Shown here: positions 47,295 through 56,548 of the stretch, one piece after another | Layout: each line of letters starts with the position of its first letter | Numbering within the stretch: position 1 is the stretch's first letter | Assembly (NCBI RefSeq): GCF_003932755.1 | Contig: NZ_CP024202.1 | Coordinates: 1,550,001 to 1,614,000, forward strand | DNA: 64,000 bases | Reading direction: 5' to 3' | Source of the DNA: Methylomicrobium sp. wino1 | GTDB taxonomy: Bacteria > Pseudomonadota > Gammaproteobacteria > Methylococcales > Methylomonadaceae | Notes under the pieces: generated by a model | What the model was told of the DNA's origin: nothing | Databases searched by the model: none | What the model saw: only the letters and a program-made list of their open reading frames with translations | Program-made: the position numbers and the translations under genes

Positions 47295-48224
47295 ATGAGA
47301 CGACTGATCGTTATCGGTTGCTGGTTATTAAGCCTGCTGATTTGTATGCCGCAGTGTCTCGCCGATACGCAGAGCATTACGATTACTGCGATTTTGAGCC
47401 GGGATGCGGAACCTTATCAGGAGGTTCTCGAGGGCGTTCGGCAAGCTTTTTCGGTCAGCGGGTTCCGTATTGAACTTGATGTGCATGTTTATAAAAACGA
47501 GAATGACAATGCCGCGATTAAAGCAGCCGTTTCGGCCCACCGGCCTCGAGCCGTTTTATCGCTGGGTAGTCAGGCGACCGCATTTGCCGTATCGGAGTTT
47601 AGTGAACTGCCCTTATGCGCGGGGCTGATCGTTGACGAAAAAGCCTTGGGCGACAGCGAAAACGCTACTGGGTTGGTGCTGAAGTTTCCGTTGGAAATCG
47701 AACTGCAATGGCTCAAGATGTTTATCGGTTCCGATAAGTCGATTGCCGTGCTGTATCACGAAGAAAAAAGCGGCGACGAATTGCGCAGAGCTCAGCAACT
47801 TGCCGAGCAAATCGGGCTCAAGCTTCATGCACAAGCCGTCAATAATCACGCGGATTTACCGTCCGTGTTGAAACGTTTGCCGCAGAATACCGGTGCGCTA
47901 TGGAGTTTCGCCGAATCCGGTATTTTAAATGCGCAAACCGCCAAGCATGTTTTGCTCTACTCGTTTCGTAACCGAATTCCTTTAGTCGGTCTGTCGAACC
48001 AATGGACTAAGGCCGGGGCGCTTTATTCGCTCGATCGAGACTATTTTGATATCGGTGTTCAGTGCGGCGAAAAACTCGTGAAAATTTTAAACGGTATTCC
48101 CCTCGAAAAAATTCCGGTAGAGTCGCCGCGGAAAGTATTTTACTCGGTCAATGTGAGAACGCTACGGCATATGAAGTTGGAATTGCCGGAAAGCTTGATT
48201 CAAGACGCCCATGAAATTTTTTAA
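47295..48224 (+). CDS. ABC-type solute-binding protein without a transporter (PF04392 family)
   Basis: The protein has 309 residues. Signal peptide: [23 protein letters not shown]. The mature part is a two-lobe periplasmic binding fold. [10 protein letters not shown] and the C-terminal [37 protein letters not shown] are typical of PF04392 proteins related to TrpX-like binding proteins. No permease or ATPase gene is adjacent. It lies between the TonB-dependent receptor and the hybrid kinase, and its last 14 bases overlap the kinase gene. A role as ligand presenter to the kinase sensor domain is the best reading. Confidence 0.85.
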   Translation: MRRLIVIGCWLLSLLICMPQCLADTQSITITAILSRDAEPYQEVLEGVRQAFSVSGFRIELDVHVYKNENDNAAIKAAVSAHRPRAVLSLGSQATAFAVSEFSELPLCAGLIVDEKALGDSENATGLVLKFPLEIELQWLKMFIGSDKSIAVLYHEEKSGDELRRAQQLAEQIGLKLHAQAVNNHADLPSVLKRLPQNTGALWSFAESGILNAQTAKHVLLYSFRNRIPLVGLSNQWTKAGALYSLDRDYFDIGVQCGEKLVKILNGIPLEKIPVESPRKVFYSVNVRTLRHMKLELPESLIQDAHEIF

Positions 48225-51018
48225 CGTAAAGTCGCAAAGGAGCCTGACTCAAGAGTTCAATGCGTTCGTGATATTACTGATTCTCAGTACATCGCTGATT
48301 ATCACGAGCGTCAATGCCTTTCAGTCAATTGCCGATAATTACGGCCGTCTGCAGACTCATGCCCGGGTTTTGGTGGAAATGATCGCAATCAACAGCGAAT
48401 ATGCGCTCTATTCCCGTAATGTCCGCGAATTGCATGAGATTGCACGTAAACTGGATCAAATTGGCGAAATCGCTTATATCCGCTTTTACGATGTCGATAA
48501 TCAGCTAATGTATCGGCACGGCGCTAGTTCCGGCGATGATCAGCCCACGCCCACAGTTGAACAGACGCGGCCGCGATTGTTGACGCTATTGATGCATAGA
48601 AGTCGTTATGCAAGCTTGGCATTCGGCAAAGAGATTTATGGCTACAGCCAGGCGCCCGATGATTCCATGCTGCTTGAATTGAATGATAGTTCTCAAACGC
48701 CCGAATATATCGGGCGCATTGAATACGGTTTGTTATTGGGGCCTTTTTTTCGGACGGCAGGAAATGCGATTGTGAATGCGCTATTGGTGAGTTTGGCGAT
48801 TTCGATAGTCGCGATTTTGTTGACGGTCAGGATGACGAGGAAAATTACTTTGCCCGCCCGGCGTTTGGCCGATGCGGCGATCGATATTTCCAACGGGCAC
48901 TTCGATCAGCAGTTAAAAATCAAGGGCGGCAGGGAAATTAATGAGTTGACCGAAGCGTTCAATAAAATGCTCCGAAGACTGAGTATTTATCGTTCCCGCA
49001 TCATGGCTCAGCGTGAAGATTTGCGTGAAAAAGTCCGGCTGCGCACGAAAGCGCTGGAAGTCGCTACCGATACAGCCGTCATGCTGGCTGAAGAAGCGCA
49101 AGCCGCAAGTCGGGCTAAATCGCAATTCTTAGCCAACATGAGCCATGAAATCAGGACACCGATGAATGCGATCATCGGCTTTAGCGAATTATTACTGAAA
49201 GAAGGCTTGAACCGGCAAGAGCGGCATTATGTGCAATTGATCGCCAATTCATCGCAGTCGTTATTATCGTTAGTCAACGATATATTGGATTTTTCGAAGA
49301 TCGAAGCCGGTAAGTTTGATTTACATCAGGAAGACTTCGATCTTTATGTCACCTTGAATCAAATCGCCGATTTATTTTCGGCGCAAGCGGCGGTTAAAAA
49401 TGTCGATTTGTGTTTCGATGTGATGCCTGGATTATCGACTTGGGTTCGCGGCGATCAGGCGCATTTGCATCAAATTTTGGTGAATTTGGTCGGTAACGCG
49501 CTTAAATTCACGCATCGAGGCGAAGTGATTCTTAGTGGGCTGGTGCTGGATGAAAATGCTTTGTCGGTTCGCTATCGCATCGAAATCCAAGATACCGGCA
49601 TCGGCATCGAGCCGGACAAGCTCAAATTCATTTTCGAGCCCTTTACTCAGGCCGATGAATCGTCGAGCCGCTTATACGGCGGTTCCGGACTAGGCTTGAG
49701 CATTACCCGGCAATTGGTCGATTTAATGGGCGGTACTATCGATTGTAGCAGCGAGCCGGGCGTGGGATCGCAATTTGCCATAGAGTTGTCGTTGGAGAAG
49801 TCGGTGCCGGTGCGCAGTGAATCGGCGGTGTCTTTGCAAGGCTGCAAGGTTTTACTTGCGGCTCAGCCGGGCGCGAAGGTTGATGTTATGGCGAGGCAGA
49901 TACCTGCATGGTCGGGAGTCGCGGTAACTTCGGCAACAACTCATGAAGCATTAGCAACGCTGCGCGAGGCCGTCGATAACGCCGAGGCGTTCGATACGAT
50001 TGTGATTGACGATCGCTTGTCGGGGCTTGGCGACTTCTTGACGGAGATCCTCAAGGAGCCAGGATTAACCGGGTTACGGACAGTATTGTGGGGCAATGCG
50101 GAATTATCCGAACAGGCGGATGCCTATTTGAATCAACCCTATCATCTAGTCGATTTGCAAACATGTATCAAGCCTTCCGTTCTTGCCACGGATAATTCTC
50201 CCGGGGTAGGAGAGAGTTCTTCTCGACGTGATTCGGTTAAACTTCCGGAAGCGGCTATTTTAGTGGTTGAAGATAACCTAGTTAATCAAGAGCTCGCGAA
50301 TACCATTCTTGCCGGCCTCGAATGCCGCACGACTCTTTGCGCCGAAGGTGCCGAAGCCGTCGAGCAGTTTGCCGAGCATGATTTCGATTTAATCTTGATG
50401 GATTGCCAGATGCCTATCATGGATGGTTATACGGCCACCGAAAAAATCCGTGCGCTCGAATGCGAACGGCAGCGGATTAAAACGCCTATTATTGCCTTGA
50501 CGGCGGCAACGATTTCCGGCGATCGGGAGCGTTGTGCGGCAGTTGGCATGGACGACTTCTTGAGTAAGCCTTTTATAATCGAAGACTTGATCGATAAACT
50601 GAAGTATTGGCTGCCGCATAAAATTCAAAGTGTTTCAATAAAGTCAAATGAAAGTTCCGATCATTCGGTATTAGATATGGACGCGCTCGCCAGAATTCGA
50701 GACTTAGATCCCGACGGTTCGATCGCTACCTTAGCGAGAATCATAACTATTTATTTAGAGACATCACCGGAACAAGTTAGAGCAATTAAGCAGGCTTATG
50801 TACAAGAGAATAGGGATATCATGAGAAAAGCCGCGCATAGCTTAAAGTCGTCTAGCGCCAATCTCGGTGCCGAGACCTTATCCACCGTCTGTAAACGTTT
50901 AGAGACTCAAGCGATCGATGCGGAGTGGCAAGAGCTATCGGATTTAATAACGACTATTGAAAATGAGTTCGATTGTGTGGCCGATGCCTTGCGTGCGCAA
51001 CTCGAGTCTTTATCGTGA
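48211..51018 (+). CDS. Hybrid histidine kinase with HAMP, two receiver-like domains and Hpt (BarA-like layout)
   Basis: The protein has 935 residues. Membrane segments (about 18-38 and 185-206) bracket a periplasmic sensor of about 145 residues, and HAMP follows. The kinase core has [21 protein letters not shown] with His312, [29 protein letters not shown] and [14 protein letters not shown] degenerate receiver (about 545-660, [10 protein letters not shown]) precedes an intact receiver with Asp731 in [13 protein letters not shown]. The Hpt domain at the end has [13 protein letters not shown] with His876. A phosphorelay His312-Asp731-His876 is thus complete, needing an external receiver as output. 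The kinase is translated from within the binding-protein gene, which ties the two together. Confidence 0.9.
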   Translation: MKFFNVKSQRSLTQEFNAFVILLILSTSLIITSVNAFQSIADNYGRLQTHARVLVEMIAINSEYALYSRNVRELHEIARKLDQIGEIAYIRFYDVDNQLMYRHGASSGDDQPTPTVEQTRPRLLTLLMHRSRYASLAFGKEIYGYSQAPDDSMLLELNDSSQTPEYIGRIEYGLLLGPFFRTAGNAIVNALLVSLAISIVAILLTVRMTRKITLPARRLADAAIDISNGHFDQQLKIKGGREINELTEAFNKMLRRLSIYRSRIMAQREDLREKVRLRTKALEVATDTAVMLAEEAQAASRAKSQFLANMSHEIRTPMNAIIGFSELLLKEGLNRQERHYVQLIANSSQSLLSLVNDILDFSKIEAGKFDLHQEDFDLYVTLNQIADLFSAQAAVKNVDLCFDVMPGLSTWVRGDQAHLHQILVNLVGNALKFTHRGEVILSGLVLDENALSVRYRIEIQDTGIGIEPDKLKFIFEPFTQADESSSRLYGGSGLGLSITRQLVDLMGGTIDCSSEPGVGSQFAIELSLEKSVPVRSESAVSLQGCKVLLAAQPGAKVDVMARQIPAWSGVAVTSATTHEALATLREAVDNAEAFDTIVIDDRLSGLGDFLTEILKEPGLTGLRTVLWGNAELSEQADAYLNQPYHLVDLQTCIKPSVLATDNSPGVGESSSRRDSVKLPEAAILVVEDNLVNQELANTILAGLECRTTLCAEGAEAVEQFAEHDFDLILMDCQMPIMDGYTATEKIRALECERQRIKTPIIALTAATISGDRERCAAVGMDDFLSKPFIIEDLIDKLKYWLPHKIQSVSIKSNESSDHSVLDMDALARIRDLDPDGSIATLARIITIYLETSPEQVRAIKQAYVQENRDIMRKAAHSLKSSSANLGAETLSTVCKRLETQAIDAEWQELSDLITTIENEFDCVADALRAQLESLS

Positions 51019-51054
51019 ACATACTATGTCGCCAACAGACCGAGGGGGAGTTTG

Positions 51055-51225
51055 ATGCACCATTCTTACGAATCGATCAAAACATTAGTTCAGTTACGGA
51101 ATATCGGGGTTCGGATATCGATCGATGATTTCGGTACCGGTCATCCCAATTTAAGTTATCTCAGAAATTTCCCTTTAGATACCTTAAAGGTTGACCAGTC
51201 TTTTGTCCTAGATATGGCATTTTAG
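51055..51225 (+). pseudogene. Fragment of an EAL domain, 56 codons
   Basis: The short frame reads SYESIKTLVQLRNIGVRISI then DDFGTGHPNLSYLRNFPLDT and LKVDQSFVLDMAF, ending in TAG. This is the central part of an EAL phosphodiesterase around the DDFGTG loop. Everything before and after is missing. A strong GAGGGGGAG precedes the ATG by the right distance, so it may still be translated. It lies 36 bp after the hybrid kinase gene and could be the remnant of a cyclic di-GMP output gene. Confidence 0.7.
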
Positions 51226-51433
51226 CGTTAAGATCATGAATAATAAGTTTAGTCTGTCTTTACGAGTCATTTTTTGTTCCCTAAAAGGTTATTCAAAATT
51301 TTAGAACAAGCCGTTGAAATACTTCACATGCCTCATGGTTAAACTGCCGAATTTAGGTGTATCGTGATCGCTACGGCTATTATTTAAGATCAAAGTGCTT
51401 GGATAGGGGCAAGGATATTGTCCCGGTTTAAAA

Positions 51434-51796
51434 TTACAGAAAGAAAAATGCTTGTTTGTTGACGGCCACGAGCGCAATGTAAATAAAGCACAGTAAGGCG
51501 CCAGCAAATGCTAGCCAACGTTGATGGCCTTGACTGCGCATCGCCACGATACCTAGACCGATATAGCCTAGTAATGCCACGATTTTGGCAATGATCCAGC
51601 CGAAATCGGCCGAGAGCCAGCCACCGATAAAAACCAATGAAATTCCGCTGAGTAGCAGTGCCGTATCGATGACATGCGGAGCTATTTTTAACCATTTTTG
51701 CGATAGTAATGCTGAGTGGGTTTCCGACAAGAATATGCGTCCGGTAAAGCTGATGATGGACAGCGCGACAAAAAGCATGTGGATATGTTTTATCAT
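51434..51796 (-). CDS. SirB2-family membrane protein
   Basis: A 120-residue protein of four membrane helices: MIKHIHMLFVALSIISFTGR, then HVIDTALLLSGISLVF, ILVALLGYIGLGI-like and ALLCFIYIALVAVNK segments. The His in KHIHM and in PHVIDT are family-typical. SirB2 proteins were named for a regulatory effect on Salmonella invasion genes, but the biochemical function is unknown. Single gene with no obvious operon partner. Confidence 0.78.
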   Translation of the reverse strand: MIKHIHMLFVALSIISFTGRIFLSETHSALLSQKWLKIAPHVIDTALLLSGISLVFIGGWLSADFGWIIAKIVALLGYIGLGIVAMRSQGHQRWLAFAGALLCFIYIALVAVNKQAFFFL

Positions 51797-52138
51797 AGTG
51801 ATTTTAAATGCTTAGGAAAGGTGAAGGCCAAATAGGATGAATGATATGCATATTACTTGAAATCAGAGCATTGTCCACGGAAAGCATGGTAGACACGAAA
51901 CTAATGAGTCTATAGAGGTGCGGTGTGACTCGCCCTAATTCATTGATCAACAACCAATGTGTTACTTCGTCGAATAATTGTGTTTTTTAGCTTTATTCGT
52001 GGATCCAATGCTTATTTTAGGGTTAGCAATTGTTTTTTGGCGTCGGTTTAGCTGTTTATAACCGCGCGTTAATTTATAGCATGCTATGCATTAACGCGCT
52101 ACTCTCAAGAAAGATGAACTCGTGCTATACAGTGATGC
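51797..52138. other. Intergenic region with a 36-bp near-perfect palindrome (52064-52099)
   Basis: No gene is seen. The palindrome has arms GCGCGTTAAT and ATTAACGCGC and a central ATAGCATGCTAT, with only two mismatched base pairs in 36. It lies about 40 bp beyond the stop of the lexA-linked small gene. There is no T tract, so it is not a standard terminator. It may be a protein-binding site. Confidence 0.5.
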
Positions 52139-52294
52139 TTACCAATTCAAGCCCAGTAGCAAAAATAATACGATAATGGCTGGTGCGGTGAAATTCTGTA
52201 GTCGGCCTCCGCTCCAGGGGAATGTTCGGTTTTCGCCCATCAGATCTTTGATACGGTCATGGACTTGATCCTGCATGTGATAACGTGGGGTCAT
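52139..52294 (-). CDS. 51-residue single-span membrane protein downstream of lexA
   Basis: This small gene reads MTPRYHMQDQVHDRIKDLMG, continues ENRTFPWSGGRLQNF and ends in a hydrophobic helix (APAIIVLFLLLGLNW). A good GGAGA ribosome site precedes the ATG at 52294. It starts 17 nt after the lexA stop on the same strand, so both are almost surely on one SOS-controlled transcript. I recognise no family. In Pseudomonas the gene after lexA is the division inhibitor sulA, and in Caulobacter the small membrane protein SidA has that role. A division-related role here is only an inference from position and topology. Confidence 0.65.
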   Translation of the reverse strand: MTPRYHMQDQVHDRIKDLMGENRTFPWSGGRLQNFTAPAIIVLFLLLGLNW

Positions 52295-52311
52295 GATATT
52301 TCTCCGGTTAG

Positions 52312-52965
52312 TTAATGGTGCGCTAGGTTTCTGTGCCGATAACTACGCATTTGTCCGATCAATACGCCTTGAATTTCGACTTGATGAGGTTTATAGCGCA
52401 TGGGTTTTAAATCGGGATTTGCCGGAACCAGTACCGTTTCATGCGGGTACTGTTCGATGATTTTGAGCGTGGCTTCCGCCTTGTCGATTAATGCTACGAC
52501 GATTTCGCCGTTAAGAGCCTGGCTACGCTGTTCGATGACAACCCAGTCGCCATCGAAAATACCCTCGTCGATCATCGATTCGCCTTTGACCTGTAGGATG
52601 TAGCAAGGCTTTTCGGATTTGAGTTGATCGGGGACGTGCATGTAATTGATATTTTCAATGGCTTCGATCGGTTTGCCGGCGGCGATTGCACCGACCAACG
52701 GTAGCGTATTGCGTTGATCGTTAGCCGAAGGTTCTTTCAGCGCCAAGGCGCGGGTTGTTAAGCGAATGCCGCGTTGTTTTCGGTTAGGTGCTTCAATTAG
52801 ACCGGCTTTAATGAGTCCTTGAATATGTTTGTGCAGCGAGCCTCTCGATTTTAGTCCGATAGCGGCGCATAATTCGTCGAGCGTCGGCGGATGTGCAAAG
52901 TCTTGTTGATCGAGTAAAAAATCAAAGATTTCTTGTTGTTTACGGGTTAAATTAAAAATTTGCAT
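52312..52965 (-). CDS. lexA: LexA repressor
   Basis: The protein has 217 residues. The N-terminal winged helix (LTRKQQEIFDFLLDQQDFAHPPTLDELCAAIGLKSRGSLHKHIQGL) is followed by the Ala-Gly cleavage site in VGAIAAGKP. The catalytic Ser is in VKGESMID and the Lys in EATLKIIEQ. It represses SOS genes and cleaves itself when RecA is activated. The recognition helix (SRGSLHKHIQ) differs from the E. coli form, so a different operator is expected. The candidate operator overlaps its own promoter. Confidence 0.95.
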   Translation of the reverse strand: MQIFNLTRKQQEIFDFLLDQQDFAHPPTLDELCAAIGLKSRGSLHKHIQGLIKAGLIEAPNRKQRGIRLTTRALALKEPSANDQRNTLPLVGAIAAGKPIEAIENINYMHVPDQLKSEKPCYILQVKGESMIDEGIFDGDWVVIEQRSQALNGEIVVALIDKAEATLKIIEQYPHETVLVPANPDLKPMRYKPHQVEIQGVLIGQMRSYRHRNLAHH

Positions 52966-52967
52966 AG

Positions 52968-53020
52968 TTTGTTCTCTATCGGTTTTTAGGAATAGTATCT
53001 AAAGAACAAATGGAAAACAA
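52968..53020 (-). promoter_or_regulatory. lexA promoter with candidate autoregulatory operators
   Basis: On the minus strand TTGTTT (53015-53020), 17 bp and TACTAT (52992-52997) form a good promoter. Two inverted repeats overlap it: TTAG-N9-CTAA across the -10 box, and an exact 8-bp pair TTTGTTCT / AGAACAAA at 52968-52975 and 53003-53010. No E. coli-type CTGT-N8-ACAG box is present. Either repeat could be the LexA site of this lineage. Confidence 0.6.
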
Positions 53021-53067
53021 GTTATAATTTTTTATACTTCTTGAATGGCTATAGAATTTTGGCGCGG

Positions 53068-53110
53068 GGTTCATGGCGTCCTTTGACGGATACCCTGTGC
53101 CGAAATTTAA
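53068..53110. repeat. Relic of an alpha repeat, inverted
   Basis: Read on the minus strand, this stretch matches the left arm of alpha (AAATTTCGGCACAGGGTATC, then GTCAAAGGACGCCATGAACC). The other half is missing or has decayed. It lies between lexA and the amidohydrolase gene. Confidence 0.6.
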
Positions 53111-53140
53111 TGTACGAAATATAAAATAAACGGATTGGCT

Positions 53141-54322
53141 ATGACGACAGTAAACAAATTATCGGAATGGCATGCTTCAATGCGGCAGTGGCGGCGGCAT
53201 TTGCATCAATTTCCTGAAACCGCATTCGAAGAAAACGAAACGGCGCGTTTTATTGCCGCAAGATTAAAGGAATTCGAGCTTGATGTGCATCAAGGCCTGG
53301 GGAAGACCGGTATTGTGGCGAGTTTGACAGCGGGCACGAGTTCTCGAAAAATTGCACTAAGGGCCGACATGGACGCACTGTTTATTCACGAGCAGAATAG
53401 CTTTGAGCATCGTTCTCAGCATGATGGAAAAATGCATGCTTGCGGGCACGATGGTCATAGTGCGATGCTACTCGGCGCGGCCGGATATTTAAGTCGGCAT
53501 CCTCAATTCGATGGAACCGTATATTTTATTTTTCAACCGGCCGAGGAAGGCCGGGCCGGTGCGAAACGGATGATCGATGACGGCTTGTTTAAGTTGTTTC
53601 CGGTTGAGTTCGTGTTCGGTATGCATAATTATCACGATATTCCGGACGGACATTTTGCCGTCAAATCCGGGCCGATGATGGCTTCGTTCGATTGTTTCGA
53701 GATTGTTGTCACAGGGCATGCCACACATGCTGCAATGCCGCATTTAGGCAACGATGTTATTGTTGCCGCCGCGCAAGTGATCGGTGCTTTGCAAGCCATT
53801 GTCGGCCGTGCGGTTGACCCGCTCGATGCGGCGGTAGTCAGCATTACGCAGATTCATGGCGGCAATACTTGGAATGCTTTACCCGAGACGGTCGTCCTGC
53901 GAGGCACGTTTCGATGCTTTAAACCGGATGTGAAAGAATTAATTGCCGATAAAATCAGGACAACGGTCGAAGGGTTTTGCGCGGGCTTGGGCGTTAGCGG
54001 ATCGGTTGTGTTCAATCCTGAGAATCCGGGGTATCCGGTATTGGTCAATGCGCCGGATGCGACCGAATTGGCATTGCAGGCGGCAGCTAAGGTTGCGGGA
54101 AGTGAAGGTGTTGATTTATGTCCGGTACCGAGCATGGGCTCGGAGGACTTTGCTTTCATGTTGCAGCAGGTGCCTGGTTGTTATGTATGGATTGGTAACG
54201 GCCCCTCGGCAGGAGGTTGTTTATTGCATAATCCGCATTATGATTTTAATGATGCAATTTTACCGATTGGAGCCGCATATTGGGTTAGCTTGGTGGAAAC
54301 GGTTTTGTCAAGCGTCGCGTAG
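53141..54322 (+). CDS. M20-family amidohydrolase (hippurate hydrolase-like)
   Basis: The protein has 393 residues. Metal ligands are visible in RADMDAL, HACGHDGHSAMLLG and PAEEGRAGAKRMIDDG, and GSEDFAFMLQQVPG is near the end. The middle is a dimerisation lid domain (GHATHAAMPHLGNDVIVAA). These di-zinc enzymes hydrolyse N-acyl amino acids or related amides in the cytoplasm. The exact substrate is not readable. ATG 53141 is chosen over the TTG two codons earlier. It is convergent with ribA, only 5 bp apart. Confidence 0.87.
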   Translation: MTTVNKLSEWHASMRQWRRHLHQFPETAFEENETARFIAARLKEFELDVHQGLGKTGIVASLTAGTSSRKIALRADMDALFIHEQNSFEHRSQHDGKMHACGHDGHSAMLLGAAGYLSRHPQFDGTVYFIFQPAEEGRAGAKRMIDDGLFKLFPVEFVFGMHNYHDIPDGHFAVKSGPMMASFDCFEIVVTGHATHAAMPHLGNDVIVAAAQVIGALQAIVGRAVDPLDAAVVSITQIHGGNTWNALPETVVLRGTFRCFKPDVKELIADKIRTTVEGFCAGLGVSGSVVFNPENPGYPVLVNAPDATELALQAAAKVAGSEGVDLCPVPSMGSEDFAFMLQQVPGCYVWIGNGPSAGGCLLHNPHYDFNDAILPIGAAYWVSLVETVLSSVA

Positions 54323-54327
54323 CACGA

Positions 54328-55026
54328 TTAGTTGTCGTCTTCTTTCGGCAAGGTTAATAAGTGACTCATTTTTTCGACTTTGGTGGTCAAGTAAGCGCGG
54401 TTGTCGTTATGGAAAACCGATTCGATCGGGATGCGGTCCTCGACGTTGATGCCGAGTTGAGTCAACGCATCGATTTTTCGCGGGTTATTGGTAATCAATT
54501 GAATCGAATTGACGCCTAAGTCTTGTAGCATTAACGCGGCGAAGGTGTAGTCGCGTTCGTCGTCTAAATGGCCTAAATGAATGTTGGCATCGACCGTATC
54601 CATGCCTTGGTCTTGTAGGTTATATGCCTGTAGTTTTTTCAATAACCCGATACCGCGCCCTTCTTGGCGCAGATAAATCAATACGCCTTGCCCCTCGTTG
54701 CTGATGATTTGTAGTGCCTTGTCGAGCTGCTCCCCGCAATCGCAGCGCCGCGAGCCGAGGACATCGCCGGTGAAGCATTCGGAATGGATGCGAACCGGAA
54801 CTCGATTTTTGTTTGCGACTGAGGCCTTTACGAAGGCGACATGCTCTTTACTGTCGATATTGTTGCTGTAGTAATGTAGAACGAATTCGCCGTAACGGGT
54901 TGGAATTCGGGTTTGAACAAGATTTTTTATCTGTGGTTTCACGTTGTTTAATCGAAATAATGTAATAGGCTGTATTTTAACCAATTCGTTAGGTTCGTAG
55001 CGAAAAACTTTATGATTTTTCGGCAA
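54328..55026 (-). CDS. ribA: GTP cyclohydrolase II
   Basis: The enzyme domain has the zinc-binding cysteines in CFTGDVLGSRRCDC and the catalytic RQEGRGIGL. TNNPRKIDALTQLGI closes the fold. It opens GTP to the first riboflavin precursor. The frame begins at TTG 55026 and gives 232 residues, about 35 longer at the N-terminus than classical RibA. A GTG at 54942 would give a near-standard length but has no clear ribosome site. No ribB domain is fused. The start therefore remains open, but the function is firm. Confidence 0.92.
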   Translation of the reverse strand: MPKNHKVFRYEPNELVKIQPITLFRLNNVKPQIKNLVQTRIPTRYGEFVLHYYSNNIDSKEHVAFVKASVANKNRVPVRIHSECFTGDVLGSRRCDCGEQLDKALQIISNEGQGVLIYLRQEGRGIGLLKKLQAYNLQDQGMDTVDANIHLGHLDDERDYTFAALMLQDLGVNSIQLITNNPRKIDALTQLGINVEDRIPIESVFHNDNRAYLTTKVEKMSHLLTLPKEDDN

Positions 55027-55161
55027 TTCCCGGTTTATGCATTTTCAACGGTTTAGGGTGTTTGTGATGATTATGATATTCTTTTGTTGAAGTCGGATTT
55101 TGCGCGGACGATGTGGCGGCAAGTTTAGATATAAGAGCGGCTTGGCTTGAAGAGACGGGTT

Positions 55162-55473
55162 ATGAAAGAAGCAAAATATTTTTTAGGGCAGATCGTTCAT
55201 CATAAATTGTTTAATTACCGAGGGGTTATCTACGATGTCGATTTCGAGTTTCGCGGCGGAGAAGAATGGTACGAAAAAGTCGCGCGCAGTCGACCCGCAA
55301 AGAATCAACCTTGGTATCATGTCTTGGTCGATAATGCCAGTCACCAAACCTATGTCGCGGAATGCAATTTGATGGTCAGTCAGAACAAGCAGCGCATTCA
55401 TAATCCGATGGTGGAATATTATTTCGACGATTTTGATAACGGGGTTTATTCACTGCATGTCATGAAGAACTGA
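55162..55473 (+). CDS. hspQ: HspQ-family protein (YccV-like)
   Basis: A 103-residue protein, MKEAKYFLGQIVHHKLFNYRGVIYDVD through WYHVLVD and YVAECNL to the acidic end. The layout is that of HspQ, which binds hemimethylated DNA in some reports and acts as a Lon specificity factor in others. ATG 55162 is the family start; the upstream TTG 55147 is not needed. Confidence 0.88.
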   Translation: MKEAKYFLGQIVHHKLFNYRGVIYDVDFEFRGGEEWYEKVARSRPAKNQPWYHVLVDNASHQTYVAECNLMVSQNKQRIHNPMVEYYFDDFDNGVYSLHVMKN

Positions 55474-55507
55474 TCACGCGAACGAGGGAGACGTTCGTTA
55501 ATCGAGT

Positions 55508-56125
55508 TTATTTTCGTGCTTGTATCAGTTTAATAATATCGCCGCTGCTTGAGTCGACATGAATCGAACTGAAGCCGGAGGCTTGCACGTTTTTGATCGT
55601 TTGCCGATTGATGTTTGCGCCGACCAATGAAACTGTCAGCGGGTTCAATAGATTCATCAAGCGAGCAAGCAAAGGTCTTGAGCTTAACACGTGTTCGAGC
55701 AGCACGATTTGTCCGCCCGGTTTTAAGACTCGATGCAATTCTTTTAGCCCTTTTCTGGGCGAGGGTACCGAGCAAAATACGAAAGAGGCAATCACTGTAT
55801 CGAAACAATTGTCGGCAAATTCAAGCGATTCGACATCCATTACATGAAGGTCGACATTGATCTGTTTTCGGTTTTTTTTGTGTCTTGCTATATCCAGCAT
55901 TTTGCCGCTGAAGTCGATTGCGGTTATCCGGGCGCCATGCGGGTAATAATCGAAGTTTTTACCTGTGCCTACGCCAATTTCAAGAATATGCTGGCCTTCG
56001 GCTTTGGCCCATAAGCGTTTGCGCCATTTTTTGAAAAATAAGCCTTCCATGACGGCTTCAAGGCTGTCGAAATAAGGCGCTAGTCGGTCATAGCGTTTTT
56101 TGATCGAGAGGCTGTCCGGTTTCAT
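55508..56125 (-). CDS. Class I SAM-dependent methyltransferase
   Basis: The protein has 205 residues. Motif I is ILEIGVGTGKNFDYYP, the acidic motif II is AIDFSGKML, and the post motif ELHRVLKPGGQIVLLEHVLS is of the UbiE/PmtA type. Substrates of close relatives include quinols and phospholipids. It is too short and too different to name as ubiE. Single gene, facing hspQ tail to tail. Confidence 0.78.
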   Translation of the reverse strand: MKPDSLSIKKRYDRLAPYFDSLEAVMEGLFFKKWRKRLWAKAEGQHILEIGVGTGKNFDYYPHGARITAIDFSGKMLDIARHKKNRKQINVDLHVMDVESLEFADNCFDTVIASFVFCSVPSPRKGLKELHRVLKPGGQIVLLEHVLSSRPLLARLMNLLNPLTVSLVGANINRQTIKNVQASGFSSIHVDSSSGDIIKLIQARK

Positions 56126-56173
56126 ATCATCTCCGTGTCATAGCGCATTTAAAGAACTCGAATTGGTTTATCC

Positions 56174-56334
56174 TATACTCATCGTAGATCAAAATTCGGC
56201 ACCGGGGTGACCGTCAAAGGACGCCGTGAATACGTCCATGTAGGCTCTATGCCAGCATCCATGCTGGTAAAGCCTTTGCCGATCACCCCGGTACCTCCTT
56301 AAGCATCGCCGAAATTTGAAGTGCGAAAGGTATA
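56174..56334. repeat. Alpha repeat, copy 5 (no insertion)
   Basis: A 161-bp copy from TATACT to GGTATA with a single TGAA at the place where other copies carry beta. Its core hairpin is CCAGCATCCATGCTGG. The arms GGGGTGACCG and CGATCACCCC are nearly perfect inverses. Confidence 0.85.
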
Positions 56335-56548
56335 ACTTCTTACCCGTTTGCGTAAAACTTTCGTTCCGCCGAGAGATTAGCGGGGATTATCAACCAGCCT
56401 ATTGAATTAATTAACTGTATGTGCTTCATGGTTAAACTGCCGACTTTACTGTGAAAGTACGATGCCGGCTCCGAGAAGGTTGCGGTTGCTCGACCGGCAG
56501 GCGTCGGCGGCAAGGACAGCCGCCGTCGAGCCTACACGGACGTATTCA

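Noticed and set aside
47295-48224. Binding protein considered as part of an ABC importer
   Set aside because: No permease or ATPase gene lies within the window on that strand, and the gene overlaps a kinase gene instead.
52064-52099. Palindrome considered as the chromosomal dif site or a terminator
   Set aside because: It does not resemble XerCD half-sites with a 6-bp spacer and has no T tract.
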